Source: Candidatus Kapaibacterium sp.
GTDB taxonomy: Bacteria > Bacteroidota > Ignavibacteria > Kapaibacteriales > NICIL-2
Assembly (NCBI GenBank): GCA_025055755.1
Contig: JANWWF010000001.1
Coordinates: forward strand, 90,915-154,914
DNA: 64,000 nt
Reading direction: 5' to 3'
In this document: positions 39,082 through 48,560 of the stretch, one piece after another
How the letters are laid out: each line of letters begins with the position of its first letter
Position numbering within the stretch: position 1 is the first letter of the stretch
Program-made: the position numbers and the translations under genes
Notes under the pieces: model-generated
The model's database searches: none
Told to the model about the DNA's origin: nothing
Seen by the model: only the letters and a program-made list of their open reading frames with translations

Positions 39082-39990
39082 ATGCGGAACGGCGGCTACG
39101 GAGGATTTAGCGCTATCGTCTCCCCCACAATCAAAATCCTGGTAGGGATAAATGTTGCTGTATTTCTACTGGATTGGCTGGTTCTTGGTATGCTTACATA
39201 TCGGGGAATTCGGCTTGATCAGTGGATTGTTCAGCTTTTTGGCTTGATGCCAATTGGGTCTGAGTACTTTTTCCCCTACTGGCAATTAATCACATACCAA
39301 TTTCTCCACGGGAGCTTCTGGCACCTTTTCTTCAACATGTTCGCACTATGGATGTTTGGCTCAGAATTGGATTACTTGTGGGGAACGCGGCGATTTCTAA
39401 CGTACTACTTGCTCGCTGGCATCGGTGGAGGAATTGCTAACCTCATTGTAAGCAACTCTCCCACCATCGGAGCCTCAGGGGCTGTCATGGGCATTCTCGT
39501 TGCATATGGACTCACATTCCCAGATAGACCGGTGATGATATTCCCTCTTTTCATTCCAATACCAGCCAAAATATTTGTCATCATTTATGCTGCACTCGAC
39601 CTTTTCTCTGGTCTGACTTCAACTGATAGTGGTATCGCCCATTTTGCCCACCTCGGGGGGGCTGTAACGGGCTTTCTAATGCTCCGTTTTGGCGATCGGC
39701 TTGGCATCTTTTCTTTCGTTGAACGATTAAGTCAAGCTCGGTCATCATCTCGTCAACCTTGGCAAAGAGAGCCTATTGAGGCCGAATACATCGAGGTACC
39801 TACTTCTATGAAACCTGGAACGAAACCAATGTTCCATGGCGCTTCGTTCTTTTACAAAGGTGAGTATATCACCGAGGAAACAGTCGATCGCATCTTGGAA
39901 AAAATTGCCGAAAGTGGCTTTGATTCTCTTAGTGATCGGGAAAAAGACATTCTCTATGAAGTTAGCCGCCGTATGCAACAATCACCGTAG
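39082..39990 (+). CDS. Rhomboid family intramembrane serine protease
   Basis: 'YQFLHGSFWHLFFNMFALWMFG', 'GASGAVMGILVAYGL', 'AHFAHLGGAVTGFL'. Confidence 0.93.
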   Translation: MRNGGYGGFSAIVSPTIKILVGINVAVFLLDWLVLGMLTYRGIRLDQWIVQLFGLMPIGSEYFFPYWQLITYQFLHGSFWHLFFNMFALWMFGSELDYLWGTRRFLTYYLLAGIGGGIANLIVSNSPTIGASGAVMGILVAYGLTFPDRPVMIFPLFIPIPAKIFVIIYAALDLFSGLTSTDSGIAHFAHLGGAVTGFLMLRFGDRLGIFSFVERLSQARSSSRQPWQREPIEAEYIEVPTSMKPGTKPMFHGASFFYKGEYITEETVDRILEKIAESGFDSLSDREKDILYEVSRRMQQSP

Positions 39991-39992
39991 TA

Positions 39993-41156
39993 TTGCTTAT
40001 GGAACTCCCTGTTCTCTCTGCACAGCAATCTACTTCTCCAGATAACCTCCAACCGATGGCAACTGCTCCTTTCCGTCGTCGTCGGAGCCGACAAGTAAAT
40101 GTTGGAGGAATTCCCATCGGAGGGAATGCCCCAATTGCTGTTCAATCGATGACCAAAACCAAAACCGCAGATGTCGAAGCCACAGTTGCACAGATCCTTC
40201 GCTGTGTCGATGCTGGTGCTGATATCATGCGTGTAACGGTAAACGACTGGGAAGCTGCTGAGGCCATTCGCGAAATAGTACGCCGCTCCCCTATCCCTAT
40301 CGTAGCCGATATTCATTTCAACCACATTTTCGCTCTAAAAGCAATAGAAGCAGGTGTAGCAAAGGTTCGTATCAATCCAGGAAACATTGGCTCTCGTGAC
40401 CGCATAAAGCAAGTGCTTATGGCTGCAAAAGAACGGGGTATCCCAATCCGAATTGGAGTCAACAGTGGCTCTCTCGAAAAAGACATCTTAGAAAAGCATG
40501 GCTATCCTACTGCAGAGGCATTGTTCGAAAGTGCAATGCGACATGTAGAAATTGCGAACGATTTTGGCTTTGAGGACATTGTGATTTCTGTAAAGTCCAC
40601 CGATGTGCGCCTTATGATCGAAGCTTATCGTATGGTTGCAGAACGGACGGATTATCCTCTCCACCTTGGTGTAACAGAAGCTGGTACGACACGAGTTGGC
40701 ACCATCAAATCTGCTGTTGGCATTGGGACTCTCCTTGCAGAGGGGATTGGGGATACTATCCGCGTTTCCCTAACTGATGAGCCCGAGGAAGAAATACGCG
40801 TAGGTAAAGAGATACTCCGGTCCCTTGGTTTAGCGCAACGAAGTGTTGAACTCATAGCGTGTCCTACTTGTGGTCGAATTGAGGTTGATTTGTTCTCGAT
40901 TGTACGGCAGATTGAAGAACGCGTCAAAGGAATACGTAAACCGGTCAAAGTGGCTCTCCTTGGATGCGTCGTCAATGGACCCGGTGAGGCAAGTGAAGCT
41001 GATATTGGGATTGCTGCTGGCCGAGGCGTAGCGATACTTTATCGTAAGGGGGAAGTTATCCGTCGAGTCAAAGAAGAGGAGATAGTTGATGCAGTCGTTG
41101 AAGAAATTTTAAATTTTGTTCCAGAAGAACACAATAATCTCTCAACACATTCGTGA
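39993..41156 (+). CDS. ispG: (E)-4-hydroxy-3-methylbut-2-enyl-diphosphate synthase
   Basis: 'GGNAPIAVQSMTKTKTADVEATVAQI', 'VADIHFNHIFALKAIEAGVAKVRINPGNIG', 'ACPTCGRIEVD', 'LGCVVNGPGEA'; alternative start ATG 40056. Confidence 0.95.
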   Translation: MLMELPVLSAQQSTSPDNLQPMATAPFRRRRSRQVNVGGIPIGGNAPIAVQSMTKTKTADVEATVAQILRCVDAGADIMRVTVNDWEAAEAIREIVRRSPIPIVADIHFNHIFALKAIEAGVAKVRINPGNIGSRDRIKQVLMAAKERGIPIRIGVNSGSLEKDILEKHGYPTAEALFESAMRHVEIANDFGFEDIVISVKSTDVRLMIEAYRMVAERTDYPLHLGVTEAGTTRVGTIKSAVGIGTLLAEGIGDTIRVSLTDEPEEEIRVGKEILRSLGLAQRSVELIACPTCGRIEVDLFSIVRQIEERVKGIRKPVKVALLGCVVNGPGEASEADIGIAAGRGVAILYRKGEVIRRVKEEEIVDAVVEEILNFVPEEHNNLSTHS

Positions 41157-41209
41157 TATACCCCAGAGCCGAGCGGTATTCTCTCCCCTGAATGCCGCGC
41201 CAGAGGTTC

Positions 41210-41254
41210 GAGCCTGACACTACCCCAAAAATTAGTGTCGGGCTCTTTTTATTT
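41210..41254 (+). terminator. Rho-independent terminator downstream of ispG
   Basis: 13-bp stem GAGCCTGACACTA (41210-41222) / TAGTGTCGGGCTC (41233-41245), one G-U wobble, followed by TTTTTATTT. Confidence 0.9.
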
Positions 41255-41923
41255 GGTGCTTACCTCTGCTTTGGCAGCTTTCCGCAGAGAGGAAATATTC
41301 TCCTTAATGTCTCCGCTAAAAATAGCGGCACCGCTCACCAGAATACGAGCTCCTGCTTGGACGACCACCGTAGCATTTTCGCTTGATATTCCTCCATCAA
41401 CCTCGATAGGAATATCCAGGGCATTCATCTCGAGCCATTGACGCAGCCGCTTAATCCGGTGAATCGTGCCAGGAATGAATTGCTGTCCTCCGAATCCGGG
41501 ATTAACACTCATCAAGAGAATAAAATCCACATACGGTGCAGCTTCAAATGCAAACTCGAGCGGTGTAGTAGGATTCAGTGCAATGCCTGCCTGTGCTCCA
41601 AGTCCCCGTATTTGCGAAAGAGTTCTGTGCAAATGGGTACTCGCTTCTACATGCACAGATATCCAATTGGCTCCTGCTTCAACAAATGCTGGTACATAGC
41701 GGTCTGGCTCTCTGATCATCAAGTGACAATCAAGAACAAGCGAAGTATTAGCCCTAATAGCGGCTACCACCTGTGGACCAAAGGTAATATTAGGCACAAA
41801 ATGGCCATCCATGATATCGAGATGCAAGGCATCCGCCCCTCCTTCCTCGCATGCACGTATATCCTGCAGTAAACATGCAAAGTTCGCTGATAGAAGAGAT
41901 GGAGCTATTATGATGGACTTCAT
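41249..41923 (-). CDS. rpe: Ribulose-phosphate 3-epimerase
   Basis: 'IAPSLLSANFACL', 'LHLDIMDGHFVPNITFGP', 'LLMSVNPGFGGQQFI', 'IEVDGGI'. Confidence 0.96.
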   Translation of the reverse strand: MKSIIIAPSLLSANFACLLQDIRACEEGGADALHLDIMDGHFVPNITFGPQVVAAIRANTSLVLDCHLMIREPDRYVPAFVEAGANWISVHVEASTHLHRTLSQIRGLGAQAGIALNPTTPLEFAFEAAPYVDFILLMSVNPGFGGQQFIPGTIHRIKRLRQWLEMNALDIPIEVDGGISSENATVVVQAGARILVSGAAIFSGDIKENISSLRKAAKAEVSTK

Positions 41924-42747
41924 CGTGAAAGGAAAGATGTCATTTCTACCTCATGTAGCGCTTGCCATAACGTACGAAGTTGGGCAAGGAGAGATACATT
42001 GTGCACCCGAATGTACTCAACAGGCGCAGTGAGAAGGAGAGCATGAACCATTGCAGTTGCACAATCTCGTTCTGAGGGCTCAGCAATTCCTGTCAGTTCT
42101 CCGATAAAGCGCTTACGTGAAATACCAAGGTAGAGCGGCACTCCCAATGCTGTAAAGCGATGAAGGTTCCGCAAGAGGAGGAGATTGTGCTCTAATCGCT
42201 TCCCAAAGCCAATCCCCACATCCGCGATGATATGTGTTACTCCTGCCGCACGGGCAACGGTTATTCGCTCTAATAAGAATGCAAACACTTCCTCAACTAC
42301 ATCAGTGTATGTTGGATTTAGCTGCATAGTTTGCGGAGTTCCCTGCATATGCATAAGCACAATCGGAACACTCCGCTCCACCACAAGGGAAAGCATCAGT
42401 GGATCAAACCGTGCAGCGCTTATGTCGTTTATCATTGTTGCCCCTACATCAAGAGCAGCTCGGGCAACGCTTGCTTTCGTCGTGTCTATACTTATTGGTA
42501 TGCTGGTATTAAAACGACGAACCCCTTCGATGACTGGTATTACTCGCCGCAGTTCTTCCTGGGGATCAACTGGATGAGCGCCCGGACGAGTACTTTCCCC
42601 ACCAATGTCGAGCATATCAGCCCCCTCGTCAATTAAGCGAAGTGCATGATCTATTGCCTGTTTATGGTCAAAGTACATACCCCCGTCACTGAATGAATCT
42701 GGCGTAACGTTAACAATACCCACTATCTTTGGGAACTGTCTTATCAT
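41920..42747 (-). CDS. folP: Dihydropteroate synthase
   Basis: 'IVGIVNVTPDSFSDGG', 'DIGGESTRPGAHPVD', 'INDISA', 'GISRKRFIGELTG'. Confidence 0.95.
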   Translation of the reverse strand: MIRQFPKIVGIVNVTPDSFSDGGMYFDHKQAIDHALRLIDEGADMLDIGGESTRPGAHPVDPQEELRRVIPVIEGVRRFNTSIPISIDTTKASVARAALDVGATMINDISAARFDPLMLSLVVERSVPIVLMHMQGTPQTMQLNPTYTDVVEEVFAFLLERITVARAAGVTHIIADVGIGFGKRLEHNLLLLRNLHRFTALGVPLYLGISRKRFIGELTGIAEPSERDCATAMVHALLLTAPVEYIRVHNVSLLAQLRTLWQALHEVEMTSFLSR

Positions 42748-43409
42748 CGGTGTGATTGTTGCGGTGGATAGTAACCATCGCGTCTGGCAACGCGAAGCAC
42801 TTCCTCCATCTGGTCAAGCCGAGGAAGCAGTTGTGTCAAGTGTTGTCGTAAAAACTCAAGGCGCTCATTTTCGCTCTGGAGAGATAACACCACTTGTTTC
42901 TGTCGGAGACTTAGACCAGCTTTTTGCGCCATAAAAAACGAAGGGGTCGTTTCCTGAAAATCAGGGATGTTCTCCTCTGGAAGCAGCACCTGCTCTAGTC
43001 CTGGAAATACTCGCCGAACGAGTTGATTATACAGCTGAACACATTGCTGATAAAGATGCAAGTCCACATGCTGACCAGAGTAATCATCAAGATACTCTAT
43101 TATGCCTACAAGGTATGGTTTTGATTCATCATCGAAGGATTGCAGTGTGTATCGCCGGCGACCGACAATGATGATGTCAAATCTTCCATCTTCATAGTGG
43201 CGAAGTACTCCCTGGACATGCGCAGTGCAACCAACCAGATGAAGATTACCCTCATCAAGTAGATTGATGCCAAAAGGTGCATTAGATTCAATACATTCGC
43301 TGATGAGCTGGCGATACCGCGGCTCAAAAATGTGCAGTGGCAATAACGCACCTGGAAAGAGAACGGTGTTGAGAGGAAATAATCCAATTTGTTGAGTTGC
43401 CGTTGCCAT
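42744..43409 (-). CDS. LON peptidase substrate-binding (Lon N-terminal) domain protein
   Basis: 'IGLFPLNTVLFPGALLPLHIFEPRYRQLISECIESNAPFGI' without AAA/protease domain. Confidence 0.9.
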   Translation of the reverse strand: MATATQQIGLFPLNTVLFPGALLPLHIFEPRYRQLISECIESNAPFGINLLDEGNLHLVGCTAHVQGVLRHYEDGRFDIIIVGRRRYTLQSFDDESKPYLVGIIEYLDDYSGQHVDLHLYQQCVQLYNQLVRRVFPGLEQVLLPEENIPDFQETTPSFFMAQKAGLSLRQKQVVLSLQSENERLEFLRQHLTQLLPRLDQMEEVLRVARRDGYYPPQQSHR

Positions 43410-43428
43410 GTCTGCGACGCCTATTCAC

Positions 43429-43469
43429 AAAAAACAATGGGCATGCTCACCATCCTGGCGAGCCTGCCC
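43429..43469 (-). terminator. Rho-independent terminator downstream of sodB / suf operon
   Basis: Minus strand GGGCAGGCTC-gccaggatggt-GAGCATGCCC stem then ATTGTTTTTTG. Confidence 0.8.
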
Positions 43470-43499
43470 TGAACATGTCCTCTGATTTTTCGAGAGGCC

Positions 43500-44129
43500 C
43501 TAACGCATCACATAGCGTTTATATCGCTCGTTGATACGGCCCCAATGCAGGTTCGCCAGGAAATTATCAATGTACCGCGCGCGTGCTGGACCATCTTTAT
43601 GGTAGTACGCATGCTCGAAGACATCACACGCAATAAGGGGAATTCCTCCCCAAATTGCCCCGTAATGGTGCTCATCGACTAAGACGTTAAGCAAGCGACC
43701 GCTGTAAAGCATGTCGTATGCCAACACTCCCCATCCAGAGAGCTTTGCAGCGATTGCAGTCGCTTTAAAATCTGCTTTCCATTCTTCCAGTGATCCAAAT
43801 TCCTTCTCTATAGCTGCAACTACCTCTGGACCTTTCGAGGGATCGCCATCCCCACCGAGCACTTCCCAATAAACATCATGAAGCAATGCACCTGCATGAT
43901 TCCATGTAAACCGACGCTTAAGTTCGCCAAATGCTGACCAGTTCCCATTTGCCGCAGATTTGTCTGCATGGGGGAGCTCAGCCTCAATCTTATTGAGGAA
44001 AGTTACGTAACCTTTGTGGTGCGTATTATAATGCCAATCGGCTGTCTCTGGCGAAATAACATTTTTGAGCAATTCCTTCGCCTCTTCATCCGAATAAGGT
44101 CGAGGGTTGAATTTCCACTCTGCTGGCAT
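43500..44129 (-). CDS. Superoxide dismutase (Fe/Mn family)
   Basis: 'HYNTHHKGYVTFLNKIE', 'TWNHAGALLHDVYW', 'IACDVFEHAYYHKDGPARARYIDNF'. Confidence 0.93.
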   Translation of the reverse strand: MPAEWKFNPRPYSDEEAKELLKNVISPETADWHYNTHHKGYVTFLNKIEAELPHADKSAANGNWSAFGELKRRFTWNHAGALLHDVYWEVLGGDGDPSKGPEVVAAIEKEFGSLEEWKADFKATAIAAKLSGWGVLAYDMLYSGRLLNVLVDEHHYGAIWGGIPLIACDVFEHAYYHKDGPARARYIDNFLANLHWGRINERYKRYVMR

Positions 44130-44155
44130 TGGTCCTCGAGCAATTTGTGATACAA

Positions 44156-44560
44156 CTAAACCGCAAATGAGCTACCACACCCACAGGTGCGTGTAGCGTT
44201 AGGATTCTTAAAGGTAAAACCACGTCCCATTAAGCCGTCGCTGAAATCTAGCGTAACACCCATCAGATAGAACATGCTCTTTGCATCAATGAACACACGT
44301 ACTCCATCAGCCTCAAGAACAATATCGTTCGGTCGTGGCTCTGCGTCAAATCCCAGTGCATAAGAAAAACCAGAGCACCCTCCACCTCGCACTCCCATGC
44401 GCAAACCATAGGTCTGGGGGATATTGTTCTGCTCCCGAATACGTTTTATCTCCGCTATTGCCTTCGCCGTGATGGTAATGTTATCGCTTTCTTCAGCACC
44501 TATAATACCGGTCGGTATTGACACATCACCTGTTGTCGTAAGGACTGCTGTTGCTTCCAT
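44156..44560 (-). CDS. Iron-sulfur cluster assembly accessory protein (HesB/IscA/SufA family)
   Basis: 'GLRMGVRGGGCSGFSYALGFD', C-terminal 'TCGCGSSF'. Confidence 0.95.
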   Translation of the reverse strand: MEATAVLTTTGDVSIPTGIIGAEESDNITITAKAIAEIKRIREQNNIPQTYGLRMGVRGGGCSGFSYALGFDAEPRPNDIVLEADGVRVFIDAKSMFYLMGVTLDFSDGLMGRGFTFKNPNATRTCGCGSSFAV

Positions 44561-44589
44561 TGGATTAGGATAGTTGGTGAAACATCTTT

Positions 44590-45768
44590 TTACCTGCTGA
44601 CGATAACACGTGACGATGCTTTTTCAATCGCAGCACGAAATCGCATAAGCGCTATTTCGATCTCTTCACTGGTTGTATAACGACCAATGCCTATCCGAAT
44701 TGCAGAACGTGCTCGCCGCTCTCCTACGCCCATCGCACTGAGCACGTGAGAGATGCGATGTTCACCACTCCCACATGCGGACACCGTACTTACTGCCACT
44801 CCTCGGAGTAACCCTATCAGTATTTCTGCATCAATCCCAGGAAAGCTAACGTTCAAGTTACCTGGCAATCGTCGCTCTACATTGCGTCCAAGGTCTGGTC
44901 CATTGACCGTTGCTTCAGGATATAACTCTTTCAGCCTTTCCCAAAAGTAGTTACGATAAGCGGCAAGGCGCTCTGCTTCCTTTTCACGTTCGTCGATCGC
45001 TATTTCCAGTGCTGCAGCCAATCCAACAATTCCTGGGACATTCAATGTTCCACTGCGATAGCCAAACTCATGTCCTCCGCCGTGGATAAGAGGCTCTATC
45101 GGAATACGCGGAAAACGCTTACGGATATATAGAACCCCACATCCCTTTGGCCCATAAAACTTGTGGGCCGTAAATGACGCTAAGTCAACATTACATGCTT
45201 GTACATCGAAGGGGATTTTGCCAACTGCTTGTGTTGCATCTGTATGATAGAGTATCCCTCGCTCACGACAGATAGCACCAATAGCAGCAATATCTTGAAT
45301 TGTCCCCACTTCATTATTAGCATGCATGACAGACACTAAAATTGTCTCTGGCATTATCGCCCGCTCTAACTCATCAAGCGAAATAAACCCTTCTTCATCA
45401 ACACTAAGGTATGTTACAGCAAAACCCTGTCGCTCAAGCCATCGGCATGTATCCAAAACTGCACTATGCTCTGTTTGGGCTGTGATGATATGCCCGCGTC
45501 CTTTTGCTAAGGCAACCCCCTTGAGAGCAAGATTCACCGATTCCGTAGCACCTGAGGTAAATACAATCTCCTGGGGATCATGTGCGCCAATGAGATCGGC
45601 AACCTTGCGACGGGCCGCTGCTACTGCGGCTTCTGCTTTCCAACCATATTGATGGAGAGCCGACGCTGGATTTCCAAAATGCTCTGTAAAGTACGGCTGC
45701 ATAGCAGCAAGCACGCGCTCATCCAAAGGTGTTGTGGCGTGATAGTCCAGATAAATGCACTCAGGATC
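44590..45768 (-). CDS. Cysteine desulfurase (NifS/IscS family)
   Basis: 'YLDYHATTPLDERVLAAM', 'FTSGATESVNLALKG', 'SFTAHKFYGPKGCGVLYIRK', 'STVSACGSGEHRISHVL'; likely start M at 45768. Confidence 0.93.
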   Translation of the reverse strand, partial: DPECIYLDYHATTPLDERVLAAMQPYFTEHFGNPASALHQYGWKAEAAVAAARRKVADLIGAHDPQEIVFTSGATESVNLALKGVALAKGRGHIITAQTEHSAVLDTCRWLERQGFAVTYLSVDEEGFISLDELERAIMPETILVSVMHANNEVGTIQDIAAIGAICRERGILYHTDATQAVGKIPFDVQACNVDLASFTAHKFYGPKGCGVLYIRKRFPRIPIEPLIHGGGHEFGYRSGTLNVPGIVGLAAALEIAIDEREKEAERLAAYRNYFWERLKELYPEATVNGPDLGRNVERRLPGNLNVSFPGIDAEILIGLLRGVAVSTVSACGSGEHRISHVLSAMGVGERRARSAIRIGIGRYTTSEEIEIALMRFRAAIEKASSRVIVSR

Positions 45769-46201
45769 CATCGGGAAGCTCCAGTTGTACAAGCGGCGAG
45801 TCGAGCAAATGCGCAACAGTCATCTGCTCAAAAATACGCTCGATTTCAGACTGGAGCATAACCAGCGGTGACCGAATTGTACAGCGTGGTTCTACATAGC
45901 ACGGCTCACTACCTTCCTCTTCACATTGAACAAGGCGAACTGTATGACCTTCGACTGTGCGAACAACCTCTGCCAGACTTATGCTTTCTGGCATGCGGTC
46001 GAGGATATATCCTCCGTGTACTCCATGCACTGCACGAAGAATACCCCCCCGCGCAAGACTGCTGAGAACTTTTGCCGTTAATTCGACGGACAGTCCACAG
46101 CAGTCTGCAATCTCCTTCGATGTTATTACTGTCCCCAGCCGCGCTGCCATGTATTGAAGCGCAAAAAGCGCATACTCGATTTTTTTGGTCAATCGTAGCA
46201 T
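45761..46201 (-). CDS. Rrf2 family transcriptional regulator
   Basis: 'MLRLTKKIEYALFALQYMAARLG...ELTAKVLSSLARGGILRAVHGVHGGYIL'; three cysteines in 'QCEEEGSEPCYVEPRC'. Confidence 0.92.
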   Translation of the reverse strand: MLRLTKKIEYALFALQYMAARLGTVITSKEIADCCGLSVELTAKVLSSLARGGILRAVHGVHGGYILDRMPESISLAEVVRTVEGHTVRLVQCEEEGSEPCYVEPRCTIRSPLVMLQSEIERIFEQMTVAHLLDSPLVQLELPDGS

Positions 46202-46210
46202 GAGATAGTT

Positions 46211-46510
46211 CTACTGGTCGAAGTCAATACTCACACCATGCATAACAGGATGTGATTGACAGGTAAGGATGTATCCTTCGGCAATTTCATCTTCTGTAAG
46301 GACATCATTCGCATCCATCACGACCTGTCCACTAATCAGTTTCGCTCGACAAGTTGCACATTGGCCAGATAGACACGAATACGGCGGATCAAGATTTGCA
46401 CGCACAGCCGCAACGAGTATGCTTTCTCCTGGTTCAACAGGGACGCTGTGTTGTTCACCATATAGCCGAACCTGGACAATAGTCGGCTCCTGTAAATAAC
46501 CGTTTTGCAT
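46211..46510 (-). CDS. 2Fe-2S plant-type ferredoxin
   Basis: 'PYSCLSGQCATCRAKLISGQV...ILTCQSHP'. Confidence 0.93.
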   Translation of the reverse strand: MQNGYLQEPTIVQVRLYGEQHSVPVEPGESILVAAVRANLDPPYSCLSGQCATCRAKLISGQVVMDANDVLTEDEIAEGYILTCQSHPVMHGVSIDFDQ

Positions 46511-46521
46511 AAGCTCGCTGG

Positions 46522-46836
46522 TCAGAGTATTCCAAGATCTAACTTCACATGGTCAGGAATCATGCTCATGTCCCAGGGGGGATCAAATGTAAGTTCAACG
46601 CTAACACTGCTTACACCTTCCACCGATGCAACAGCTTTTTCTACTTGCTTCGGTAATGCATCTGCAACAGGACAGTTTGGTGCTGTTACTGTCATCAATA
46701 TGTGGACTGCCCCGTTATCCTTAACCGATACATCGTACACCAACCCAAGATCGTAGATGTTGACTGGGATTTCTGGGTCATAAACTGTCCGTAGAGCATC
46801 AATGACCTTTTGTTTTAGGTCGTAAGAAGTAGCCAT
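46522..46836 (-). CDS. SufT/PaaD-like MIP18 family Fe-S assembly factor (DUF59)
   Basis: 'VIDALRTVYDPEIPVNIYDLGLVYDVSV', 'MTVTAPNCPVADALPKQVEKAV'. Confidence 0.93.
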   Translation of the reverse strand: MATSYDLKQKVIDALRTVYDPEIPVNIYDLGLVYDVSVKDNGAVHILMTVTAPNCPVADALPKQVEKAVASVEGVSSVSVELTFDPPWDMSMIPDHVKLDLGIL

Positions 46837-46841
46837 CGTAG

Positions 46842-47309
46842 TTACTCCGTCGTTGCTGTTCCGCCTCCGTTAAGTGCTTGTTCTAAAGTATGCCATGGAA
46901 GTGTGGCACACTTGACGCGTGTTGGGAAATCACGTACTCCAAGAAGGACAATCAACTTGCCCAACTCCCGTTGCAACGATGATGGATCAGTGTCAGTAGT
47001 CACCGCCTCATGGAAGCGCTGAAAGAGTGTATGAACCTCGTCAATCCGCTTGCCAATAATTTCTTCTGTCATCAATGAAGCAGATGCTCGGCTGATAGCA
47101 CATCCTTTACTCTCGAATCGGGCATTTGCAATGCGGCCGTCGCTATCAACCTGTAATGTTAGCACGATATGATCGCCGCATAGGGGGTTGTATCCTTCAG
47201 CATAATGTGTAGGATGGTCGATTTTGCCATAATTCCTAGGTGAGCGGTGGTGGTCGAGTATCACTTCTTGATAGAGATTCCGGAGCTCCTCCGACAGCTG
47301 CATACGCAC
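46842..47309 (-). CDS. sufU: Fe-S cluster assembly sulfur-transfer/scaffold protein SufU
   Basis: 'LYQEVILDHHRSPRNYGKI', 'NPLCGDHIVLTL', 'FESKGCAISRASASLMTE', 'RVKCATLPWHTLEQAL'. Confidence 0.94.
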   Translation of the reverse strand: MRMQLSEELRNLYQEVILDHHRSPRNYGKIDHPTHYAEGYNPLCGDHIVLTLQVDSDGRIANARFESKGCAISRASASLMTEEIIGKRIDEVHTLFQRFHEAVTTDTDPSSLQRELGKLIVLLGVRDFPTRVKCATLPWHTLEQALNGGGTATTE

Positions 47310-48560
47310 TTACCGCAAGAAATTCAGACATTCGTCGAGTGCCGAAATTGCGTACTCGATCTCCTCAAGCGTATTGTACATCGCAACTGAAAAGCGTGCT
47401 GAGGCTGGCACTCCAAAAAAGTCCATCAGAGGTTGGGCACAGTGGTGTCCTGCCCGCAGGGCAATACCCTGGCGATCCAAAAATGTCGCTATATCGTGTG
47501 GATGTACTCCATCGACAACAAATGATACAACCCCTGTCCGACCTTGCTTTGGACCAAGCAACCGGACATCATCGATTTGGCCAAGCAGTTCAACACACCG
47601 ACTCACAAGCTGCTCCTCCCATGCTGCGATAGTATTGAGTCCAATTGTTGAAACGTACTCGAGTGCACGTGCTAACCCAATTGCTTCGGCTATCGGAGGA
47701 GTGCCCGCTTCAAACTTGTAAGGCAGATCGTTGTACGTTGTTCTTTCGAAAGTTACCCTCCGAATCATGTCTCCACCGCCCTGATATGGAGGCATTGACT
47801 CTAAGAGAGCACGCTTTCCGTAGAGGACCCCGATACCTGTTGGCCCATATATCTTATGGCCTGAAAATGCATAAAAGTCGCAATCGAGTTGCGCTACATT
47901 GACCGCCAGATGCGCTACTGCTTGTGCACCGTCAACGAGAACGACTGCGCCGACCGCGTGTGCTCGCTCCACAATTGGCTCAATCGGTAGGACAATGCCG
48001 AGAACATTCGACACATGTGCAACTGCAACAAGGCGGGTGCGTTCTGTTATTCGTTCAAGCAGTCGTTCTATGTCAAACGTTCCGTCTTCTTCGAGCGGTG
48101 CCACTTGTAACCGGGCACCTGTCCGCTCTGCAATTAGCTGCCACGGCACAATGTTTGAATGATGCTCAAAGACCGTAAGGAGAATCTCATCCCCCGGTTG
48201 GAGATTCGCGGCACCCCACGAGGATGCAACAAGATTGATGCTTTCGGTTGTTCCTCGAGTGAATACGATCTCCTCAATTTGTTGTGCACCAATGAATCGT
48301 CGCACTATCTCTCGAGCATGCTCATACGCATCGGTTGCCTTTTCACTCAAGAAATGAACTCCCCGATGGACGTTGCTATTTGTGGTCTGGTAGTATTGCG
48401 TGATTGTCTCAATAACGCAGTGTGGCTTCTGCGTCGTCGCTGCATTATCAAGGTAAACCAATGGTTTGCCATACGGCCGCTGCTGAAGGATAGGGAAATC
48501 GGCGCGAATGAGCTCCACGTCGAATTCAGTTTGCGGAATGCTATGCAAGTTCGTCAGCAT
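47310..48560 (-). CDS. sufS: SufS family cysteine desulfurase
   Basis: 'IRADFPILQQRPYGKPLVYLDNAATTQKP', 'FTRGTTESINLVA', 'AFSGHKIYGPTGIGVLYGK', 'LRAGHHCAQPLMDFFGV'; start M at 48560 or 48590. Confidence 0.94.
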   Translation of the reverse strand: MLTNLHSIPQTEFDVELIRADFPILQQRPYGKPLVYLDNAATTQKPHCVIETITQYYQTTNSNVHRGVHFLSEKATDAYEHAREIVRRFIGAQQIEEIVFTRGTTESINLVASSWGAANLQPGDEILLTVFEHHSNIVPWQLIAERTGARLQVAPLEEDGTFDIERLLERITERTRLVAVAHVSNVLGIVLPIEPIVERAHAVGAVVLVDGAQAVAHLAVNVAQLDCDFYAFSGHKIYGPTGIGVLYGKRALLESMPPYQGGGDMIRRVTFERTTYNDLPYKFEAGTPPIAEAIGLARALEYVSTIGLNTIAAWEEQLVSRCVELLGQIDDVRLLGPKQGRTGVVSFVVDGVHPHDIATFLDRQGIALRAGHHCAQPLMDFFGVPASARFSVAMYNTLEEIEYAISALDECLNFLR

